Source: UBA11403 sp963784615 (lineage in GTDB: Bacteria; Pseudomonadota; Gammaproteobacteria; Legionellales; Legionellaceae). From it: 64,000 bases of DNA. The position numbers and the translations under genes were made by a program. The stretch covers positions 1 through 64,000 of the forward strand of contig CAWASG010000003.1 in the NCBI GenBank assembly GCA_963784615.1, read 5' to 3'. Below are positions 58,259 to 64,000 of this stretch, one piece after another; position 1 is the first letter of the stretch; every line of letters begins with the position of its first letter. The notes under the pieces were generated by a model. It searched no databases, had not been told where the DNA came from, and saw nothing but the letters and a program-made list of their open reading frames with translations.

Positions 58259-61200
58259 GGCCCGGCAAGCCATATTCTTGCTCAACCGCATCTAAATTGG
58301 CTCGGATACACTCAAGTTTTTCTTCTCGCGTTGTTTTATTGCTCTGACCAAAAAACAGAAAACGATCTTCGTTATGATATGAGTGCAGTAATTTAATCAG
58401 TATAGGAAGACACAATACCGGTAGCGAAATGACTGCGATGATAATATTTAGTATCAAAGTATCGACCTTCATACGATATGTGCCCATTTCTTCATTTTTG
58501 CTAATCAATATGTTTGCGAATGTTTGCGCCGATTGCCCCAATAACCGAGTATCATGTTTGTTCTTTACCATTTCGAAGGCTTGTGCTGTGAGATTGGCTG
58601 CGAGTTCGATACATTCATCGCCTTTTTCAGCATCTATTTCTAATAAATATTCACCATATATTCGCATGTCATCAATCGTATTAAATATATTCATCCATTT
58701 ACGCCCAAGCCCTGGAAGCAAAAGATTAGGGTTTTCATTATAAACGGCCAAGATAATCTCAGGATCGTTCTTCGCTGAATCTGAAAGATACCTATATGCA
58801 CTGCCAGGTAATTTTGAAGCAGTGAACAAGGTTTTAGCGATGCTTAAATCAAAACATTTTAATGTGTTCGGATTTTCATGATAAGCAACTACAAAGTCAT
58901 CAACTGGCATTGTCTTCAGAAAATTACGCAAATAAGTGGCTGTCTCTGATTTACAAAAAAAGCAGGCACCATAAATTTGGTTAATACGAAGCTTATTATA
59001 CCCTGTTAAATGAAGTAAACAATGAACAACATCCAATTGTCCCGCCTCTGCTGCACAGCAAAACACATAACCTACATTTCTCTTGGTAGTATCATTTTCT
59101 CCAGATAAATGAATTAAATGAACGAGGATATCTAATTGACCCGCAGCTGCAGCGTGTGAAAGTACCCCAACTAAAGTATTATCATCAACATTATAAAAAA
59201 ACTGCTCAACTCCAGGAAATTTGATCAATAAAGCAACAATATTCCACTGACCTAGTTGTGCCGTAAGACATAGGCTGCTATAAACTTCCTCAAGGGAGAG
59301 TTTATTATCTCCAGATAAATGAACCAGCTGATTGAGAATATCCATAGTATCAACTGCTGCTACCGCACAACAAAGTGCGTTAGAGACAGCTCGCCTTGTA
59401 GGCTTATTATCTCCAGTCAAACCAAGCAAATAAGTGAAAACTTCCCTTTTATATCCCGCTATCGCGAGAGAAAGCGCTGCACTAATATCATCACAATTAG
59501 GCTTGCTATCTCCAGTTAACTCAACAAAAAGAGTGACGATATGTAATTGTCCAGTAATTGCTGCTTGACATAATGCCTCAGCGATATGCTCTCGATTGAG
59601 CTGGCAATCCCCAGTTAAACGCAGTAAATGGGGGATAATAAACGCCTCACCTATTTTTGCCATACTTGTCAATAATTCCGAGGCTTCAGCCCTAGTAGGC
59701 CCATTATCTCCAGTCAAACCAAGCCAATAGGTAGCTATATCCCAGTTTTTTTCTTCTAATGCACATTCAACTACATCCAAGACGGCTTGCCGATGAGGCC
59801 TGTTATCCCCAGTCAAACTAAACAAATACTTGACAATATTCCAATTTTGATTCTCTTTCGCAGAAGTTAGTGCCATAGAAACCATAGCCCGATTAGGCTT
59901 GGTAGTCGCAGATAAATGAACTAAATGTTTGACAATATTCAATTGACCTATGTCTATCATCGCTAACAATGTACTCGAAACAGCTGTCCGAATGTCGAGG
60001 CCACCGTTATATAAATCAACTAAATAAACGATAGCTTTTGATTGATGATGAAATGTAGCAGAAGCAGCTTCCTGACTGGGGACGTCGCCCGCAAGACAAT
60101 TCAAAATATGTATAATTAAATTTTTATTCTTACGAAGAATTGATTTTTCAATCAAAAACAGTTCATCACCAAACTTTTCATTGATCCAATCGATGTGATG
60201 ATTTTCTAAATGTTGGATCAATATAGCCTGTAATGCGGGTTCCTGTGTGAACAGTAATCCTTCCAGCACCATTCTTTTATTGATATCGTCCTGGTTTTCA
60301 TCAAATGCATCCATGTTTTTTAATACTGCTTTTAAATCAAAGCGATCTCGGGATTGGCGCCAAACCTCCTCAATATAAAATGCTTTTAATTCATAAATAT
60401 TAGCAGGGTAGCGGCTGTTATGATGAAGTTGAGGACATAAATCAAGCAGAGTATAAACCCGCGCCCTTAATTCGCTCCATTTGAAACTACACGCCTCAAA
60501 ATTATCTATAGTGAATGATGCCATTAATTCTTGTTTGAACTGGTTGAGTTTATTCAGCATGAAATCTTCGGAAATATCTAAATTTTCTTGAACTGCGGAA
60601 TACAGATCATCAGGCAGACTGCTCGTAAAGCGGAACATTTGATTTAGGATGAATTCATTCATCTCCATTAGCTGAATGGGCGAATAACCGTTACTTCTTT
60701 TAAGACAGACATACAAACTAATCCATAATATTATCGAAGGTGAATTGACTCCTGATTCCGAGACCTTTCTCTGAAGTGCAAGAATAGACTGCTCCCTTTG
60801 ATCGGAGCTTAATTGATGGATTACACTTGAAGCACTACAAATCGTATATAGATAAAAAGGATTGGTGGCTATTAAGGTACTCATATCTGTTTGAGTTTCA
60901 TTGGCTGCGTTCACAATGTCATTAAGCCAACCCACCCCACTTTCAAGAGAGATTTCACCTCTCAATATGAAATCTGGTAGCGCTTGTCTTAGTGCCTCCC
61001 CTTCGTCACTCATCCAGATCGAATTAAATGCCTTACAATGCGCCCCGCGCTGACTGTCCAGACGCTTCAGCATATCAATGCCAAACCAGCGATACAGTTT
61101 GACGATATCGTCAGGATTTTCTGGAAACGTTGGTGATGGTAATCCTGGTAATTCTCCTCTACCCTCTACTAGTTCGCTATGATGCTCGAAATTACCTCCA

Positions 61201-62600
61201 GCCAGATTAGAAGATTGCCATGTGGGTAATCCAGCCTCTGATCTTAAAGGATAGTTAACCGCTGCGCCGCGTACGCCACTATGTGTGCTATTCGCATAAG
61301 CCAACAATTGTTTTATGACTGGCGTTTTGCTTAACTGATTTAAAATACGATAGACTTCATGCAGTGCTGTATCTGTATGTCCAAGATAGGAGAGGTGATA
61401 AGCAAAGAAATGCTGCAAGATCCCAGAATTCTGCACTTCATCCTCGTTCATAGCCCAAAGCAAAAAGGCACAAAATCTCTTTGGTTTATCAAAATCCAAT
61501 TCGGCCAAAGCGATAAGATTGATTGGATCTGTATGGCCAGAAAACTGGGTTTTTAGAGATAAGTACAGGCTCCACACAGCGAGTAATTGTTTATTCTCTA
61601 TCGCACAACTTTCAGATTGGAACCATTCCGCCAGGAAATCATACGACGCATTCACTGGACCATTGATGTAGGACAATAATTGTTTTTTGAGTTCAAGTGA
61701 CTGAAGTTTTTTTCTAATGCGATTTTTTTTATCATCAGGCAGGCTCTTTTGACGTAAATGAATGGCTTGAACCTGTATTTCTGACATGAGGATAGCCTCA
61801 GAAGTATGACCGGCCTTAACGTCATCTAAAAAGGTTTTGAGTGATTGTATCAATAAGAGATTTAATGTTGATGAACATTCTGAGTTTACAGAAGTCATCA
61901 CTGATAAGGGCAGCGCTTGAAAGATTAATTGGTTTTCCGATGATGTTCGATCGTCAAATTCGTCGCGACTTAACTCAAGCATCGTAATATTATTGGGGAG
62001 CCCTGAAAACGCTTCTGCTAAATCGTTCGCATTTAATAGATCAAGATTACACCACCGTAAATCCAGCTCCAAAAGTCCTTCAGGAAGTGCTTGAAATAAT
62101 CGCTTCAGACCTGTAGCGCTGTATCTACCCAGTGATCTACCATCAAAATACACCCTTTTAATTGTTCTTGGAAGATTTTTTAGAACGTCGATTAAAACTC
62201 CAATATTGTCATCATTCACCACATGCAATTCACCGAACCTAATAGCTGAAACATGAGCAGGAATTAAGGAAAATATTGCAATTCGTTCATTAACATCACG
62301 AGGCAACCGAACATCAAAAGATAGCGATGTTATCGTCGAGGGGAGGGCCGAATAAATCTCTTTGATCTCATTATAACGATATGGGCGCAATCTTCCCTCT
62401 AAATCACAACATAATCCGTCAATATTTATATGATTGATAGTGGGTCGAATGGCTCTGAAACTCGCCTGTATATCCTCGGTGGTTAGAGCATCATAGACTG
62501 TAGAATATATATATAAGCTTGTTTTGCCCGCTGGCGTAGCTTTAATGGCATCTTCTAAAGTTGTTGTTATTGCGTCTTTATATATTGTATAACAAGTCAA
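58251..62600 (-). CDS. Giant effector-like protein: leucine-rich repeats plus TGDN ankyrin-like repeats
   Basis: This 1449-residue protein has leucine-rich-like repeats in residues about 20-260 (ALPSTITSLSFDVRLP, LPEGLLELDLRWCNLD, GLPNNITMLELSRDEF). A long helical region follows to about 860. Then come about 11 repeats of some 34 residues with the core LxxLTGDNxPxxxAV (SLTGDNRPHRQAV, GLTGDNKPTRRAV, HLSGDNKLSLEEV), which look ankyrin-like. Near the C-terminus is a hydrophobic segment (LNIIIAVISLPVLCLPILIK). The start is TTG 62600, 8 bases after AAGG and downstream of promoter boxes at 62635-62663; the longer frame to 62663 would begin inside the -35 box. Similar repeats are remembered from Legionella proteins. 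The function is unknown. Confidence 0.75.
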   Translation of the reverse strand: MTCYTIYKDAITTTLEDAIKATPAGKTSLYIYSTVYDALTTEDIQASFRAIRPTINHINIDGLCCDLEGRLRPYRYNEIKEIYSALPSTITSLSFDVRLPRDVNERIAIFSLIPAHVSAIRFGELHVVNDDNIGVLIDVLKNLPRTIKRVYFDGRSLGRYSATGLKRLFQALPEGLLELDLRWCNLDLLNANDLAEAFSGLPNNITMLELSRDEFDDRTSSENQLIFQALPLSVMTSVNSECSSTLNLLLIQSLKTFLDDVKAGHTSEAILMSEIQVQAIHLRQKSLPDDKKNRIRKKLQSLELKKQLLSYINGPVNASYDFLAEWFQSESCAIENKQLLAVWSLYLSLKTQFSGHTDPINLIALAELDFDKPKRFCAFLLWAMNEDEVQNSGILQHFFAYHLSYLGHTDTALHEVYRILNQLSKTPVIKQLLAYANSTHSGVRGAAVNYPLRSEAGLPTWQSSNLAGGNFEHHSELVEGRGELPGLPSPTFPENPDDIVKLYRWFGIDMLKRLDSQRGAHCKAFNSIWMSDEGEALRQALPDFILRGEISLESGVGWLNDIVNAANETQTDMSTLIATNPFYLYTICSASSVIHQLSSDQREQSILALQRKVSESGVNSPSIILWISLYVCLKRSNGYSPIQLMEMNEFILNQMFRFTSSLPDDLYSAVQENLDISEDFMLNKLNQFKQELMASFTIDNFEACSFKWSELRARVYTLLDLCPQLHHNSRYPANIYELKAFYIEEVWRQSRDRFDLKAVLKNMDAFDENQDDINKRMVLEGLLFTQEPALQAILIQHLENHHIDWINEKFGDELFLIEKSILRKNKNLIIHILNCLAGDVPSQEAASATFHHQSKAIVYLVDLYNGGLDIRTAVSSTLLAMIDIGQLNIVKHLVHLSATTKPNRAMVSMALTSAKENQNWNIVKYLFSLTGDNRPHRQAVLDVVECALEEKNWDIATYWLGLTGDNGPTRAEASELLTSMAKIGEAFIIPHLLRLTGDCQLNREHIAEALCQAAITGQLHIVTLFVELTGDSKPNCDDISAALSLAIAGYKREVFTYLLGLTGDNKPTRRAVSNALCCAVAAVDTMDILNQLVHLSGDNKLSLEEVYSSLCLTAQLGQWNIVALLIKFPGVEQFFYNVDDNTLVGVLSHAAAAGQLDILVHLIHLSGENDTTKRNVGYVFCCAAEAGQLDVVHCLLHLTGYNKLRINQIYGACFFCKSETATYLRNFLKTMPVDDFVVAYHENPNTLKCFDLSIAKTLFTASKLPGSAYRYLSDSAKNDPEIILAVYNENPNLLLPGLGRKWMNIFNTIDDMRIYGEYLLEIDAEKGDECIELAANLTAQAFEMVKNKHDTRLLGQSAQTFANILISKNEEMGTYRMKVDTLILNIIIAVISLPVLCLPILIKLLHSYHNEDRFLFFGQSNKTTREEKLECIRANLDAVEQEYGLPGPT

Positions 62601-62634
62601 TTTAATCACCTTACACACAAAAATTTGTGCCCTA

Positions 62635-62663
62635 ATGTTATCATTAAAACCCCTGGTGATCAA
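62635..62663 (-). promoter_or_regulatory. Promoter of the repeat protein gene
   Basis: On the minus strand TTGATC (62658-62663) and TAACAT (62635-62640) are 17 bases apart. The predicted transcript starts near 62628 and leaves a leader of about 28 bases with AAGG before the TTG start at 62600. Confidence 0.55.
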
Positions 62664-62763
62664 TGATTGCCTATTGTGGCTCTAATGTGCTCGTCTTGCG
62701 TTTAGTGCTTTCTACCACCACTTTAAAGTGTCCTCTTTCTCCTGTTGAAGCCTCCTGATCTAC

Positions 62764-62844
62764 AAATACACGTCTTATTTTCTATCGCCAATATAAAATA
62801 AGACGCGTATTTTATATTAGCGATAGAAAATAAGACGCGTATTT
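62764..62844. promoter_or_regulatory. 37-bp-arm palindrome upstream of the ATPase gene
   Basis: The left arm (62764-62800) begins AAATACACGTCTTATTTTCT and the right arm (62808-62844) ends AAAATAAGACGCGTATTT, with two mismatches and a 7-base loop AGACGCG. The motif AAAATAAGACGCGTATTT also occurs directly repeated at 62796-62813. It is AT-rich and lies 41 bases before the ATPase ATG, so it could be an operator, or a hairpin in the leader. Confidence 0.55.
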
Positions 62845-62885
62845 GCTATTATTAACTTATTCATAACCAAAACCAAGAGCATACC

Positions 62886-64000
62886 ATGTCAGAATTTGAT
62901 GTAACTCGCGTCTTTATTGAGCCCAAACAGAGCTATTTCTTATTTGGTCCACGTGGCACTGGAAAATCTACGTTAGTGACAGAACGTCATCCAAATGCAT
63001 TGTTCATTAATTTATTATTCCCGATGGTCAGAAGACAATATATGGCTCGGCCTGAATATTTGCTCGAGGTGGTCCGCGCGGTTCCAAATGGTGGGATTGT
63101 TGTTTTGGATGAAATACAAAAAGTGCCCGAACTTTTATCGCTCGTTCATGTGTTGATTGAAGAAAAACGCGGTTGGAAGTTTATTTTAACGGGCTCAAGT
63201 TCCAGAAAATTAAAACGCGAAGGGGTTGATTTATTGGGTGGGCGCGCACTCAAAAAAACGCTGCACCCCTTTATGGCCTGCGAGCTAGGAGGGCATTTTA
63301 ATTTTCTGGACGCGCTGCAATATGGATTATTACCCTTACGGTTTAGCAGCGAAGAACCATTTGATCTCCTCTCAACATACGTTTCTTTATATTTAGAAGA
63401 AGAGGTCAAAAATGAAGGATTGGTACGTCATATTGATCCTTTCTCGAGATTTCTTGAGGTCTTAAGTTTCTCCCACGGAAGCTTACTTAATATCAGTAAT
63501 ATCGCTAGAGAAACGGCCATTAAGCGCCCAACAGCAGAAGCATGGTTATCTATTGTCGAAGATCTGTTGATTGTCTATAAAATACCCGTCTTTAAGCGTA
63601 GGGCAAAACGCGTTCTCGTTTCACAAGTGAAACTATATTTCTTTGACGCTGGCGTTTTTCGTGCACTCCGACCGCAGTCGATTTTAGATAGTGCATCAGA
63701 AATGGATGGTGAAGCGCTAGAGGGATTAGTCGCGCAGCATTTACGTGCTTGGATTGATTACACTAAAACACCTCATCAACTGGCGTTTTGGCGCACAAAA
63801 GCGGGTTTGGAAGTAGATTTTGTTATCTATGGTCCTATGGGATTGTGGGGAATTGAAGTTAAAAATAGTGAGCATATTCATCCAAAAGATTTGCGCTCGC
63901 TCATCCACTTTAAAGAAGATTATCCTGAAGCTCACGTCTTATTTCTGTATCGCGGAAAAGAACGTGTCATTATAAAAGACATTGAATGCATGCCCTGCGA
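62886..64000 (+). CDS. DUF4143-type AAA ATPase, partial (runs off the right edge)
   Basis: 371 codons are visible. Walker A is FLFGPRGTGKSTL (about residues 18-30), Walker B is GIVVLDEIQKVPEL and a sensor-like LTGSSSRKLKR follows. The middle LYLEEEVKNEGLVR and SHGSLLNISNIARET are typical of ATPases with a C-terminal DUF4143 domain. The C-terminal part FWRTKAGLEVDFVI...GIEVKNSE matches the PDDEXK-like DxEVK end. Such genes are scattered singly in bacterial genomes; the function is unclear. The start ATG has only a weak ribosome site. Confidence 0.85.
   Translation, partial: MSEFDVTRVFIEPKQSYFLFGPRGTGKSTLVTERHPNALFINLLFPMVRRQYMARPEYLLEVVRAVPNGGIVVLDEIQKVPELLSLVHVLIEEKRGWKFILTGSSSRKLKREGVDLLGGRALKKTLHPFMACELGGHFNFLDALQYGLLPLRFSSEEPFDLLSTYVSLYLEEEVKNEGLVRHIDPFSRFLEVLSFSHGSLLNISNIARETAIKRPTAEAWLSIVEDLLIVYKIPVFKRRAKRVLVSQVKLYFFDAGVFRALRPQSILDSASEMDGEALEGLVAQHLRAWIDYTKTPHQLAFWRTKAGLEVDFVIYGPMGLWGIEVKNSEHIHPKDLRSLIHFKEDYPEAHVLFLYRGKERVIIKDIECMPC

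Noticed and set aside
1..64000. tRNA or rRNA genes in the gaps
   Set aside because: Reading all gaps longer than 70 bases showed no cloverleaf with a GTTCGA-like T loop or rRNA-like sequence; a covariance-model scan would be needed to be certain.

Overview
The window looks like part of the chromosome of a gammaproteobacterium of the Legionellales type (Legionella/Coxiella/Aquicella-like). This is inferred from the mix of core genes (truA, glnS, cysS, adk, pyrD, a complete leucine-degradation operon), from several eukaryotic-like or effector-like proteins (leucine-rich and ankyrin-like repeats, a C-terminal CaaX box, large coiled-coil proteins with a late membrane segment), and from the moderate GC content. 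No rRNA or tRNA gene was found. No species can be assigned from the sequence alone.

Layout. 1-1278: one end of a two-gene insertion sequence. 1578-11439 (minus strand): a peptide-modification cluster of permuted ATP-grasp ligase, glutamine amidotransferase/transglutaminase fusion, DUF2126 putative amidoligase and a second transglutaminase. A 3.3 kb IS21-type element (2719-6030) has cut the last 86 codons off the DUF2126 gene. 11763-13745: a large effector-like protein with a clan-CD peptidase-like region and a C-terminal membrane segment. 14297-18064: a REC-EAL c-di-GMP phosphodiesterase next to a hybrid sensor kinase, probably a signalling pair. 18515-18997: a small orphan gene with a good promoter. 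19504-31738: universal stress protein, nickel permease, hypABFCDE, and a group 3b (NADP-linked) [NiFe]-hydrogenase hydBGDA with its maturation protease. Decayed fragments of an ATPase and a DUF1016 nuclease lie between hypF and hypC. 31904-37171: a tightly overlapping operon of acetyl-CoA synthetase, pyruvate-dehydrogenase-type E1 alpha, E1 beta and E2, and an acyl carrier protein. 37675-38097: a small exported protein. 38393-46391 (minus): the liu operon for leucine/isovalerate breakdown with a thiolase and a small membrane protein. 47131-48846: pyrD with a small leading ORF and a secreted cysteine-rich protein. 49000-52268: two convergent effector-like genes, one ending in a CaaX box. 52503-58258: truA-glnS, cysS, adk, thioredoxin and a CcmI-like TPR protein. 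58251-62600 (minus): a 1449-residue leucine-rich/TGDN-repeat protein. 62886-64000: a DUF4143-type ATPase running off the window.

The most striking feature is the number of palindromic repeats. Almost every longer gap holds a long inverted repeat of one of several families. One family, with a core like TCGATATCGCAGGG, occurs twice between genes and twice inside protein genes in frame: in the interdomain linker of the dehydrogenase E2 and in hypF. That resembles the Rickettsia palindromic elements that add peptide segments to proteins. A second family (37287-37510) is a MITE with ISAs1-type ends and a clean 10-bp target duplication, matched by two decayed ISAs1 ends elsewhere in the window.

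How genes work together: the nickel permease and Hyp proteins build the NiFe(CN)2CO site of the hydrogenase, and the protease completes the large subunit. The liu operon converts isovaleryl-CoA to acetoacetate plus acetyl-CoA, and the thiolase may link it to acetoacetyl-CoA. The acs-pdh-acp operon would feed acetate and pyruvate into acetyl-CoA, with an unexplained role for the dedicated carrier protein.
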